From: Herbidospora daliensis
Lineage (GTDB): Bacteria > Actinomycetota > Actinomycetes > Streptosporangiales > Streptosporangiaceae
Assembly (NCBI RefSeq): GCF_001570585.1
Contig: NZ_BBXF01000005.1
Location: forward strand, 186,001-250,000
Length of the DNA: 64,000 nucleotides
Direction: 5' to 3'
In this document: piece by piece, positions 25,221-33,455 of the stretch
Layout: each line of letters starts with the position of its first letter
Numbering within the stretch: the stretch's first letter is position 1
Position numbers and translations under genes: made by a program
Notes under the pieces: generated by a model
Databases searched by the model: none
What the model saw: only the letters and a program-made list of their open reading frames with translations
Told to the model about the DNA's origin: nothing

Positions 25221-25991
25221 ATGACGACCGAATACATCGGACGCGGCGACCCCGCGCGCACACTGGCGCTGCTGTGGCGCGACCCCTCCCGCGCCCGCGA
25301 GCGCGCCCCCCGCAAGGGCCGCCCCGAACTGACCGCCGACCGGGTCATCGCCGCCGCGATCGAGGTCGCCGACGCCGAGGGCCTGGCCGCGCTGTCCATG
25401 CGCAAGGTCGCCGACCACCTCGGCGTGGGCACGATGTCGCTCTACACCCACGTCCCGGGCAAGGCCGAACTGATCGACGTCATGCTCGACACCGTCTACA
25501 AGGAGACCTTCGCCGACGCGGCGGTCCCCCAGGGCTGGCGCGCCCGGGTCGAGCGCATCGCCCGCGACAACCTGGCCCTCTACCGCCGCCACCCGTGGAT
25601 CCTGCAGGTCGCCGTCAGTCGCCCCCCGCTCGGCCCCGGCACGCTGGGCAAGTACGAACACGAACTGTCGGCCCTCGACGGCATCGGCCTGAGCGACCTG
25701 GAGATGGACAACGTCCTGACCCTGGTCGCCGCCTACGTCCACGGCGCGGCCCGCGGCGTGGTCGAGGCCGCCCGCGCCGCCCAGGAGACCGGCATGACCG
25801 ACGAGGAGTGGTGGCGCGCCCACGAGCCGTTCCTGGCCGCCGCCGGCGACTTCTCCGCCTACCCGCTCGCCGGCCGCGTCGGCAGCGCCAGCGGCGAGGC
25901 CTACAACGCCCCCGCCGACCCGACCGGCGCCTTCGAGTTCGGGCTGGCCCGCCTCCTCGACGGGATCGCGGTCCTCATCGAGGGGCGGTGA
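25221..25991 (+). CDS. TetR family regulator (TetR_C type)
   Basis: 256 aa. The N-terminal helix-turn-helix (ADRVIAAAIEVADAEGLAALSMRKVADHLGVGTMSLYTHV) lies at about 40-85 after an unusual 35-residue basic extension. The C-terminal ligand-binding domain resembles that of tetracycline-type repressors. Divergent from the exporter it probably controls. The stop overlaps a GTG of the sigma-factor gene (GTGA), or ends 3 nt before its ATG. Confidence 0.9.
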   Translation: MTTEYIGRGDPARTLALLWRDPSRARERAPRKGRPELTADRVIAAAIEVADAEGLAALSMRKVADHLGVGTMSLYTHVPGKAELIDVMLDTVYKETFADAAVPQGWRARVERIARDNLALYRRHPWILQVAVSRPPLGPGTLGKYEHELSALDGIGLSDLEMDNVLTLVAAYVHGAARGVVEAARAAQETGMTDEEWWRAHEPFLAAAGDFSAYPLAGRVGSASGEAYNAPADPTGAFEFGLARLLDGIAVLIEGR

Positions 25992-25993
25992 CG

Positions 25994-26863
25994 ATGACCC
26001 CCGAGCGGCTGGCGCGCTTCGAGGCCAACCGCCGCCGCCTGTTCGGGGTGGCCTACCGGCTGCTCGGCGAGGCCACCGCCGCCGAGGACGTCGTCCAGGA
26101 CGCCTACCTGCGCTGGGAGCGCTGCGACAGCGCGGTCGTGCCCGAGGCGTGGCTGACCAAGGTCGTCACCAACCTGTGCCTCGACCGGCTCACCTCCGCG
26201 CGGGCCCGGCGCGAACGCTACGTCGGCACCTGGCTGCCCGAACCGGTCCTCACCGGCGGCCCCCACGACCCGCTGGAGGTGGTGGCCCAGCGCGACCTGC
26301 TGTCCATCGGCCTGCTGGTCCTGCTGGAACGCCTCACCCCGCCCGAACGCGCGGTGTTCGTGCTGCGCGAGGCGTTCGGCCACAGCCACCGCGAGATCGC
26401 CGACATCCTGGAGGTCACCGAGCCGCACGTCCGCCAGCTCTACCGGCGCGCCCAGGCGCACGTCGCCGAGGAGCGCCGGCGCTTCACCCCCGCCCCCGGG
26501 CAGGGCGAGGAGCTGCTGAGACGGTTCATGGCCGCCACCCTCGCCGGAGACGTGGCCGCGCTCGAACGCCTGCTCGCCGACGACGTGGTCGCCTGGGCCG
26601 ACGGCGGCGGCAAGGCCCCCGCCACCCGCGTCGCGGTCTCCGGCCGCGAACAGGTCCTGCGTCACCTGCTCGCCCTGACCCGCCACGCCGCCCGGATCCG
26701 CCTCGAACCCGAGACCGTCAACGGCCAGCCGGCCCTCGCCCTCTACCTCGACGGCCACCTGTCCGGCGTCACCGTCGTCGAGGTCGCCGGCGGCCGGATC
26801 ACCGCCATCCACGCCGTCGCCAACCCCGACAAGCTCGCCTACCTCGTCAACCAGAAAAACTGA
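25994..26863 (+). CDS. SigJ-like ECF sigma factor (ECF41 type)
   Basis: 289 aa: region 2 (RRLFGVAYRLLGEATAAEDVVQDAYLRW), region 4 (LTPPERAVFVLREAFGHSHREIADILEV), then a SnoaL-like C-terminal domain (about 170-289) ending in the conserved NPDKL motif of ECF41 sigma factors, which control their own activity through that domain. A GTG at 25988 is an alternative start. ECF41 factors usually neighbour a redox enzyme, as here with the FAD oxidoreductase. Confidence 0.9.
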   Translation: MTPERLARFEANRRRLFGVAYRLLGEATAAEDVVQDAYLRWERCDSAVVPEAWLTKVVTNLCLDRLTSARARRERYVGTWLPEPVLTGGPHDPLEVVAQRDLLSIGLLVLLERLTPPERAVFVLREAFGHSHREIADILEVTEPHVRQLYRRAQAHVAEERRRFTPAPGQGEELLRRFMAATLAGDVAALERLLADDVVAWADGGGKAPATRVAVSGREQVLRHLLALTRHAARIRLEPETVNGQPALALYLDGHLSGVTVVEVAGGRITAIHAVANPDKLAYLVNQKN

Positions 26864-26916
26864 AGATTTCCGCGGCCCGGCTGTCACGGATCGCGGCACT
26901 GTCCCGTTCATCGCGC

Positions 26917-28047
26917 ATGACGACACCACCCCGCATCGCCGTCCTGGGAGCCGGATACACCGGGCTGACGATCGCCAAACTGCTCGCCCGCCGCACCGGC
27001 GCGCCGGTCACCCTCGTCAACGACCGCGACCACTTCGTCGAACGCATGCGCAACCACCAGGTCGCCGCCGGCCGCGCCGTCACCCGCCGGCCGCTGCGCG
27101 ACCTGGTGCGCGGCAGCGGCGTCCGGCTGCTCGTCGACCGGGTCACCCGCCTCGACCCGGCCGCCCGGCACGTCGAACTCGCCGCCGGCGAACCCCTCGG
27201 CTACGACCTGCTGGTGTACGCCCTGGGCAGCCACGCCGACCTCGACGCCGTCCCCGGCGCCGCCGACCACGCCTTCGCCGTGGCCGGCGTCGAACAGTCG
27301 GAACAGCTGCGCGACCGGATGCGCACGGCCGATACGGTCGCGGTCATCGGCGCCGGGCCCACCGGCCTGGAGACCGCGACCGAACTGGCCGAGACCCACC
27401 CCGGCCGCACCGTGCGCCTGATCACCGGCGGGCCGCTGGGCCACCAGCTGACCGAACCCGGCCAGGAACACCTGCGCCGCGCCCTGGACCGCCTCGGCGT
27501 CCGGGTGCACGAGAACACCACCGTCGCCAAGGTCGACGCCGGCGGCGTGCTGCTCGACGACGGCCGCCACCTGGCCGCCGACGCGGTCGCCTGGACCGCC
27601 GGATTCCGGGTCGCCGGCCTGGCCGCCGAGGCCGGGCTCGCCGTCGACGGGACCGGCCGCATGCTCGTCGACGGCACCCTGCGCTCCCGCTCCCACCCCG
27701 AGGTGTACGGCATCGGCGACGCCGCCGCCGCCCGCACCAAGGACGGCCACGTGCTGCGCATGGGCTGCGGACCCGGCGGCCTGGCGGGCGCCTGCGCCTA
27801 CCACGCCATCACCGCCCGCCTGGCCGGACGCGACCCCCGGCCCCTGCGCCTGGCGGCCGACACCCTGTGCGTCAGCCTCGGCGCGTGGGACGGCGTCCTC
27901 CAGCACACCGACCTCGACGGCGTCCCGCACGGCACGCCCATGACCGGCCGCCGGGTGGCGCTCATCAAGAAGGCGGTCCTGCGGGTCGCGGGCCGCTACA
28001 ACCCGCGCCACCCCGGCATCAGCGTGCTCACCGCCCGGCAGGGCTGA
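26917..28047 (+). CDS. FAD-dependent NAD(P)H oxidoreductase (NDH-2-like)
   Basis: 376 aa two-dinucleotide-fold flavoprotein: FAD motif VLGAGYTGLTIAK near 8, NAD(P) motif VIGAGPTGLETATELAE near 145, and the second FAD motif VYGIGDAAAA near 265. It lacks a clear C-terminal membrane anchor. Placed 53 nt after the SigJ-like gene; likely a direct target or partner of that sigma factor. The last 20 bp overlap the convergent phosphatase gene. Confidence 0.9.
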   Translation: MTTPPRIAVLGAGYTGLTIAKLLARRTGAPVTLVNDRDHFVERMRNHQVAAGRAVTRRPLRDLVRGSGVRLLVDRVTRLDPAARHVELAAGEPLGYDLLVYALGSHADLDAVPGAADHAFAVAGVEQSEQLRDRMRTADTVAVIGAGPTGLETATELAETHPGRTVRLITGGPLGHQLTEPGQEHLRRALDRLGVRVHENTTVAKVDAGGVLLDDGRHLAADAVAWTAGFRVAGLAAEAGLAVDGTGRMLVDGTLRSRSHPEVYGIGDAAAARTKDGHVLRMGCGPGGLAGACAYHAITARLAGRDPRPLRLAADTLCVSLGAWDGVLQHTDLDGVPHGTPMTGRRVALIKKAVLRVAGRYNPRHPGISVLTARQG

Positions 28048-29344
28048 GCAGGTCGGGGACGCGGACCGCCAGCACGACGATGTCGTCGACGTTGCCGTCG
28101 GCGCCCGCGATCTCGTCGGTCAGCTTCTCCAGCAGGGCGGGCAGCGGATCGCCGCCGTAGCGGGGCAGCGCCGCGAGCAGGCGCCCCGTCGCGACGTCGA
28201 GGTCGACGCCGGGGGCCTCGATCAGGCCGTCGGTGAACATCACCAGCAGCGTGCCGGGAAGCAGCAGCCGGGTGGACTCGGTGCGGGGGCCGTGGCCCTC
28301 GTGCTGTTCGAGCGTCGGGAAGAACATCAGGTCGTGGGCGGTGAGCTCCTCGACCCCGCCGCCGGGGTGGACCAGCACCGGCGGCGGGTGCCCGGCGTTG
28401 GTCCAGGTCAGCTCCCAGCCCTCCGGCCGCGGCGTCAGGTGGCCGTGGACGAGGCTGCCGGTGGCCTGCGGGAGCACGAGCCGGCAGGCGTGCTCCAGCG
28501 CCGCCACCGAAGTGGCCGGGCCGCGCCCGGGATGGTCGACGTCGGCCTGGCGCAGCATGCTGCGCACCTGGCCCATCAGGGTCGCGGCCTGCATGTCGTG
28601 GCCCGTGATGTCGCCCACCGTGACGGCCAGCGCCCGGGGGCCGTCACCGGGCAGGCCGAGGAAGTAGGCGTCGTACCAGTCGCCGCCGACCAGGTCGGCC
28701 GTCACCGCCGGCCGGTAGAGCGCGGCGACCTCCAGGCCGGAGATCTCGGGCAGGTCGGTCAGCATGGCCCGCTGGAGCTGGTGGGCGACCGACACCCGCT
28801 CGTGCAGCCGCTGGGCGCGCTCGACCGCCCGGCCCGTGTAGCCGGCCACCGCGAGCAGCACGGCGCGCTCCTCCACGTCCACCGTGTGGGGCCGGTCCCA
28901 GCCGAGCACCAGCACCCCCACCGGGCCGCCCACGCCGGGCAGCGGGACGCACACCGCCGAGGCCAGGCCCAGTTCGGTGAACGCCGCCAGCGCCGCCTCG
29001 CCGTGGCCCGCCCGCAACATCTCCGGGCCGGTGATCTCGACGACCCGCTGCCGCCGGAACGCCTGCGCGGTCGGCCACTCGGGACCGACCTCGTACTGCC
29101 GGGCCACCGTCTCGACCGTGCGGGGGATCTCGTCGTCGACGACCCGGCGCAGCCGCCCCTCCTCGGCCAGCACCAGGCCGACGTAGCTCGGTTTCAGGTC
29201 GGAGACGACCAGGTCACGGACCCGGCGCCGGATGTCGACGAGGTTGTCGGTGTCGGCCAGATCCTCGGCCGTGCGCAGCAGCAGCTCCGACCGTGACAAC
29301 GCGGCCTGGGCCTGAGCGAGCCGGTCCCGTCCTACCCACGTCAC
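28028..29344 (-). CDS. GAF-PP2C (SpoIIE-like) serine phosphatase
   Basis: 438 aa. A GAF domain (about 40-180, ending VLAVAGYTGRAVERAQ-like) is followed by a short coiled linker and a PP2C/SpoIIE domain (about 195-430) with metal-binding Asp motifs VGGDWYDAYF, VGDITGHDMQAA, FTDGLIE and NVDDIVVLAV. GTG start with GGGAGG upstream. Such proteins usually dephosphorylate anti-sigma-factor antagonists; no partner is next to it. Confidence 0.93.
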   Translation of the reverse strand: MTWVGRDRLAQAQAALSRSELLLRTAEDLADTDNLVDIRRRVRDLVVSDLKPSYVGLVLAEEGRLRRVVDDEIPRTVETVARQYEVGPEWPTAQAFRRQRVVEITGPEMLRAGHGEAALAAFTELGLASAVCVPLPGVGGPVGVLVLGWDRPHTVDVEERAVLLAVAGYTGRAVERAQRLHERVSVAHQLQRAMLTDLPEISGLEVAALYRPAVTADLVGGDWYDAYFLGLPGDGPRALAVTVGDITGHDMQAATLMGQVRSMLRQADVDHPGRGPATSVAALEHACRLVLPQATGSLVHGHLTPRPEGWELTWTNAGHPPPVLVHPGGGVEELTAHDLMFFPTLEQHEGHGPRTESTRLLLPGTLLVMFTDGLIEAPGVDLDVATGRLLAALPRYGGDPLPALLEKLTDEIAGADGNVDDIVVLAVRVPDLLSPAGR

Positions 29345-29394
29345 CTGAGCCTCCCGGACAGCTTCTCCTTACCTTCCCCTACCCGGAAAGGGGC

Positions 29395-30069
29395 TCAGGT
29401 TGCCACCCCCATGGCGTGCCCGACGGTCGAGGGCTGGGTCGCCATGGCCAGCATCGCCGCGGCCAGGTCGGCGCGCGGGATCGACAACCCGCCGCGCAGG
29501 TTGCGGTCGGGGGCGGTGCGGTAGCGGCCGGTGCCGGGCTTGTCGGTCAGCCGGGGCGGGCGCACGGCCGTCCAGTCGAGGCCGCTCTCGCGCAGCACGT
29601 CTTCGGCGGCCGACAGGTCGGCGCACACCGAGGGAAGGGCCCGTTTGACGATCGGGGTCAGCACGTGGCGGGCGAAGAAGCCCTCGCCCGGGTCGTGCCG
29701 GGGGGCGTCGGGGTTGCCCGGGGTGGGGATGGTCGAGACGGGGGCGGCGCTGACGATGAGGATCCGGCGGGCGTGGGCGGCGTGCATGGCGGCCACGATC
29801 ACGCGGGTCGCGGCGGTGACCACGCCGCGGTCGTGCTGGGGCGAGCGCGGGCCGACGCACGAGAGCACCGCGCCGGCGCCCTCGCAGGCCACGATCAGCT
29901 CCTTGGCGTCGGGGGCGATGCGCAGGTCGGCGACCATGACGTGGTGGGGGTCGAGCGACAGGCGGGCGGCGTCGCGCACGACGACGGTGACCTCGTGGCC
30001 GGCCTCCATGGCCAATCTGAGGCATTCGCTGCCGACGCCGCCGGTGGCGCCGAATATCGTGATCTTCAC
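29395..30069 (-). CDS. NAD(P)H-binding atypical SDR
   Basis: 224 aa. Starts with the Rossmann motif ITIFGATGGVGSE and follows the NmrA/atypical SDR plan (VLSCVGPRSP; RRILIVSAAPV; DWTAVRPPRLTDKPGTG). Divergent from a MarR gene whose operator-like palindrome lies in the 40-bp gap; likely controlled by it. Confidence 0.88.
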   Translation of the reverse strand: MKITIFGATGGVGSECLRLAMEAGHEVTVVVRDAARLSLDPHHVMVADLRIAPDAKELIVACEGAGAVLSCVGPRSPQHDRGVVTAATRVIVAAMHAAHARRILIVSAAPVSTIPTPGNPDAPRHDPGEGFFARHVLTPIVKRALPSVCADLSAAEDVLRESGLDWTAVRPPRLTDKPGTGRYRTAPDRNLRGGLSIPRADLAAAMLAMATQPSTVGHAMGVAT

Positions 30070-30089
30070 GGAATCCTCCGAAACACGAA

Positions 30090-30108
30090 TAGTATGAGAG
30101 TCGTATTA
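30090..30108 (+). promoter_or_regulatory. Putative MarR operator
   Basis: TAGTATGAGAGTCGTATTA is an imperfect palindrome (TAnTAnGA...TCnTAnTA) in AT-rich DNA between the divergent SDR and MarR genes. It overlaps the likely -10 elements of both. Confidence 0.5.
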
Positions 30109-30109
30109 T

Positions 30110-30547
30110 ATGGTTTCAGTATCTTCTATCCAGGATGCGCTGCGCGCGTTGACCGCCCAGGTGTCGCTGCTCAACCAGCAGGTGGGCGGGCGGCTCGACC
30201 TGCGCCCGGTCGACCGTGACTGCCTCTACCTGATCTCCCGGCACGCGCCCATGACGCCCTCGGCGCTGGCCAAGCTGACCGGGCTCCACCCGGCGACCAT
30301 GACCGGCGTGCTCGACCGGCTGGAGAAGGGCGGCTGGATCGCCCGCGAACGCGACCCGCGCGACCGGCGCGCGGTGCTCATCCGCCCGCTCCCCGACCGG
30401 GTCCCCGAGATCGTCTCCCTGTACGCCGGCATGACCCGCGCCCTCGACGGCATCTGCGACGGCTACTCCCCCGAGGAGCGTGCCCTCCTCCTCGACTTCA
30501 TCACCAAGGTCACCGATGCCGCTGACGCGGCGAAAAATTCCCTATGA
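30110..30547 (+). CDS. MarR family transcriptional regulator
   Basis: 145 aa winged helix: APMTPSALAKLTGLHPATMTGVLDRLEKGGWIARERDPRDRRAVLIR at about 43-90 is the classic MarR recognition helix plus wing. Start ATG at 30110 has no ribosome site; a short leader or leaderless transcript is likely. Its stop is directly before another palindrome in front of the hydrolase gene. Confidence 0.9.
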   Translation: MVSVSSIQDALRALTAQVSLLNQQVGGRLDLRPVDRDCLYLISRHAPMTPSALAKLTGLHPATMTGVLDRLEKGGWIARERDPRDRRAVLIRPLPDRVPEIVSLYAGMTRALDGICDGYSPEERALLLDFITKVTDAADAAKNSL

Positions 30548-30564
30548 CTCCCTATCGTAGGGAG
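30548..30564 (+). promoter_or_regulatory. Palindrome CTCCCTATCGTAGGGAG
   Basis: Perfect 7-bp arms around TCG, just upstream of the -10 TAGGGT (30568-30573) of the alpha/beta hydrolase gene. A regulator-binding site is likely. It differs in sequence from the palindrome before the MarR gene, so a different regulator may act here. Confidence 0.55.
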
Positions 30565-30579
30565 TGTTAGGGTGCGTAC

Positions 30580-31401
30580 ATGGACATCTTCACTTCCCCC
30601 GACGCCGGGCGCGCCCTCCTGGGCCGTTATGCGGAGCTGCTGGACACCTGGCCGGTCCCGGCCGAGCGGCTGACCGTCGCGACCTCGCTCGGCGACACCT
30701 TCGTGCTCGCCTCCGGCCCGGCCAACGCGCCGCCCGTGATCCTGGTCCACGGCGCGATGGCCAACTCCCTCACCTGGTACGGCGACATCGCCGCCTGGTC
30801 GCGGCATCACCGCGTCTTCGCGGTCGACATCCCCGGCGAGCCCGGTCTGTCGGCCCCCAACCGGCCGCCGATCGGCGACTACCCCGGCTGGCTCGGCGAG
30901 GTCATGACCGGCCTCGGCGTCGAGTCGGCCACCGTCGTCGGCCTGTCGCTGGGCGGCTGGATCGCCACCGGCCTCGCGGTCGCCGACCCCCGGCGCGTCG
31001 AGCGGCTCGTGCTGATCTGCCCCGGCGGCATCGGCAAGGTCCGGCGCGGCATCCTGCTGCTGGCGCTGCTCCTGCTGGCCGTCGGGCAGCGCAGGCGCTC
31101 CCAGAAGCTCATCCTGGGCGCCGACCTGAGCGACACCGGCTGGTTCGGGGAGTTCTTCGACCGCATCAACCGCGACTTCAAGCCCCGCCGGACCGATCTG
31201 CCGATCTACACCGACGCCGAGCTCGCCGGCCTGACCATGCCGCTACTGGTCCTGGCCGGCGACCGCGACGCGCTCATCAACGGGCCCGAGACGGCGCGGC
31301 GGGTGCGCGCCGTCGTCCCCAAGGCCGACGTCCGGCTGCTGCCCGGCGTCGGGCACCTGGTCACCGGCCAGACCGCGACGGTCGCGGCGTTCCTGGGCTG
31401 A
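30580..31401 (+). CDS. Alpha/beta hydrolase
   Basis: 273 aa: oxyanion/HG motif VILVHGAMANSLTW, nucleophile elbow GLSLGGWIA, acid in VLAGDRDALING and catalytic His in LPGVGHLVTGQ. The ATG has TAGGGT 6 nt upstream (leaderless). About 159 bp of its 3' end are antisense to the longer-than-usual reading frame of the enoyl-CoA hydratase gene. Confidence 0.9.
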   Translation: MDIFTSPDAGRALLGRYAELLDTWPVPAERLTVATSLGDTFVLASGPANAPPVILVHGAMANSLTWYGDIAAWSRHHRVFAVDIPGEPGLSAPNRPPIGDYPGWLGEVMTGLGVESATVVGLSLGGWIATGLAVADPRRVERLVLICPGGIGKVRRGILLLALLLLAVGQRRRSQKLILGADLSDTGWFGEFFDRINRDFKPRRTDLPIYTDAELAGLTMPLLVLAGDRDALINGPETARRVRAVVPKADVRLLPGVGHLVTGQTATVAAFLG

Positions 31402-32115
31402 GACCAGCCCGTGGGCGAACAGCTCGCTGTCGAGCTGGGTGAGATCGCCCTGGCGGTGGCTGTTCTCCATGGCCCGCACCATGGCCTTGGCCACCCGCAT
31501 CCCGCCGGGGTCGCGGCGGGCGAGCTTGCGGGCCAGCACGTCGGCCGCCCTGATCAGGCGGTCCTCGGGCACGACCTGGTGCAGCAGGCCGTACTGGAGC
31601 GCGGTGGGGGCGTCGACGGCGTCGCAGGTCAGCACCAGGTGCCTTAGCCGGGACACCCCGATGTCCATGGCCAGCCGCGCCGCCGTGCCGCCCCAGGCGG
31701 GCGGCACGCCCAGCGCCAGCTCGGGCAGCCGGAAGGTCGCGGTGTCGGCGCCGACCCGCAGGTCGCAGTGGGCGGCCAGGCACAGGCCGGTGCCCGCCAC
31801 CGCGCCGTGCAGCCGCGCGACGGTGACGGCCGGGCTGTCGGCGATGGCCCGGCACACCCGATGCCCCAGGTCGGCGGCGCGGCGCACCGCGTCGACGCCG
31901 CCCTCGCCGCCCGCCAGCGCGAGCAGCTCGGCGACGTCGCCGCCCTGGCAGAAGCTCGGCCCCTCCCCCGACACCACGATCACCGCGGCCGATTCGAGAC
32001 TCTCGAACGCGGCCAGGAGCTCGCGCAGCATACGCAGGGAGACCGTGTGGTGCGGGGGCGGGCAGTGCAGCCGCACGTGGCCGATGCGCCCATCGCGGTC
32101 GACGGTGACGCTCAC
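31243..32115 (-). CDS. Enoyl-CoA hydratase/isomerase family protein
   Basis: 290 aa crotonase-fold protein: CoA/oxyanion loops VVSGEGPSFCQGGDVAELL (near 48) and ARLHGAVAGTGLCLAAHCDLRVG (near 98), ELALGVPPAWGGTAARL (near 133) and VVPEDRLIRAADVLARKLA. The conserved part ends near residue 240; the remaining 50 residues are Asp/Gly/Arg-rich and run antisense through the hydrolase gene, so the original stop may have been lost. GTG start overlapping the P450 stop (GTGA): one operon. Confidence 0.85.
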   Translation of the reverse strand: MSVTVDRDGRIGHVRLHCPPPHHTVSLRMLRELLAAFESLESAAVIVVSGEGPSFCQGGDVAELLALAGGEGGVDAVRRAADLGHRVCRAIADSPAVTVARLHGAVAGTGLCLAAHCDLRVGADTATFRLPELALGVPPAWGGTAARLAMDIGVSRLRHLVLTCDAVDAPTALQYGLLHQVVPEDRLIRAADVLARKLARRDPGGMRVAKAMVRAMENSHRQGDLTQLDSELFAHGLVSAQERRDRRGLAGDQVPDAGQQPDVGLGDDGAHPPRRLGPVDERVAVAGQDQ

Positions 32116-33338
32116 GCGAGCGTCACCTCCAGCGCGGTGACGTCGCGGAAGGCCAGGCCGCGCGGCCTGACCGGCGGGGCGGCCAGCGCCAGGCGGGCGC
32201 CGAACCGTCGCAGCAGCAGCGGCAGCACGGCCTCGGCCTCGACCTGGGCCAGCCGCGACCCCAGGCAGTAGTGCGGGCCGAGCCCGAAGGCCAGCGACCG
32301 GCGCGAGGAGGTCCGGGTGACGTCGAACCGGGCCGGGTCACCGTCGCCGCCGTCGCCGGGGTCGCGGTGCGCGGCCCCCACCATCAGGTAGACGGCCACG
32401 CCCTCGGCGACCGGCCGGCCGTGCAGGGTCGCGCCGGGCCCGGCGACGCGCACCAGGATCTGCACCGGCGGATCCCAGCGCAGCACCTCGGCGACCGCCT
32501 GCGGCACGAGCCCCGGGTTCTTGATGAGGTCGCGGGCCTGGGCGGGGTGCGCGGTCAGGGCCAGGACCATGGAGTTCAGCATCGAGCTGGTGGTCTTCCA
32601 CCCCGCGATGATCATCGTCTGGGCCTGGATGGCCAGCCAGTGCCGCTCCCGGAAACCCACCGTCTCCAGCAGCGCCGCCAGCAGCCCCGGCCGGGGCCGC
32701 CGCCGGGTCTCGTCGACCATGGCCAGGCAGTACTCGTACAACCGCCGGGTCTGCTCCTCCAGCTCCCGCAGCTCGTGCCGCCCCGGGGAGATCTCCAGCA
32801 TGAGCTGACTGTCGGCGGCCAGCTTGCCCAGCGTCGCCGGATCGCCGAACGGATCCCCGAGCAGGTCGCACAGCACCTGCAGCGGCAGCGCGTCGGCGAC
32901 CAGCTCGGCGTAGTCGGCCCGCCCCCACTCCGCCAGCCGCCCGGCCAGCCGCTCGACCGCCGCCGCCGCGTGCCCCTCGATCACCGGCTGCAGGTCGCGC
33001 ACGGTCCGGGCCGACATGTGCCGCAGCACCAGCGCCCTCTGGTCGCCGTGCTCAGGCGGGTTCAGCTGCATGAGCGCCTCGGAGACCACGCCGACCATCG
33101 GGTAGTCCCGCCAGCGCGGCACCCACCGGTCCTTCCACTCCGGGTCGGGCATGCGCCAGTTCGGCGAGGCCGCGAGCTCGGCGCACGAGGCGTAGTCGGT
33201 CACCAGCAGCGCCCCCAGCGGCGACTCCACCGCCGGTCCCATCGCCCGCAGCCGCTCGTAGAGGGGATAGGGATCCTGCCTGCCCTGCCCCGATCGCAGC
33301 CGCACGAGCAGCCTGCCGACCTCTCCTGCCGTCGTCAT
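32112..33338 (-). CDS. Cytochrome P450 with atypical I-helix
   Basis: 408 aa. Haem-binding loop FGLGPHYCLGSRLA with C358 as axial ligand; ExxR at E284-R287 (EVLRW). The I-helix reads IIAGWKTTSS: where most P450s have AG-x-(D/E)-T, this protein has Lys at 248. It may therefore use a different proton path or have lost monooxygenase activity. ATG 33338 with AAGGTGG upstream. Co-transcribed with the hydratase. No ferredoxin gene is adjacent. Confidence 0.9.
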   Translation of the reverse strand: MTTAGEVGRLLVRLRSGQGRQDPYPLYERLRAMGPAVESPLGALLVTDYASCAELAASPNWRMPDPEWKDRWVPRWRDYPMVGVVSEALMQLNPPEHGDQRALVLRHMSARTVRDLQPVIEGHAAAAVERLAGRLAEWGRADYAELVADALPLQVLCDLLGDPFGDPATLGKLAADSQLMLEISPGRHELRELEEQTRRLYEYCLAMVDETRRRPRPGLLAALLETVGFRERHWLAIQAQTMIIAGWKTTSSMLNSMVLALTAHPAQARDLIKNPGLVPQAVAEVLRWDPPVQILVRVAGPGATLHGRPVAEGVAVYLMVGAAHRDPGDGGDGDPARFDVTRTSSRRSLAFGLGPHYCLGSRLAQVEAEAVLPLLLRRFGARLALAAPPVRPRGLAFRDVTALEVTLA

Positions 33339-33455
33339 CGTCCACCTTGTTCGTCCGCGGCTTCCCCCAGCGGTTGAATCATCAAGTACCTGGTGGCGGA
33401 CGAAAGGGACCTTGATCAAGACCTGGCGAACGTTGATCGGATCTATCCTTCACCG

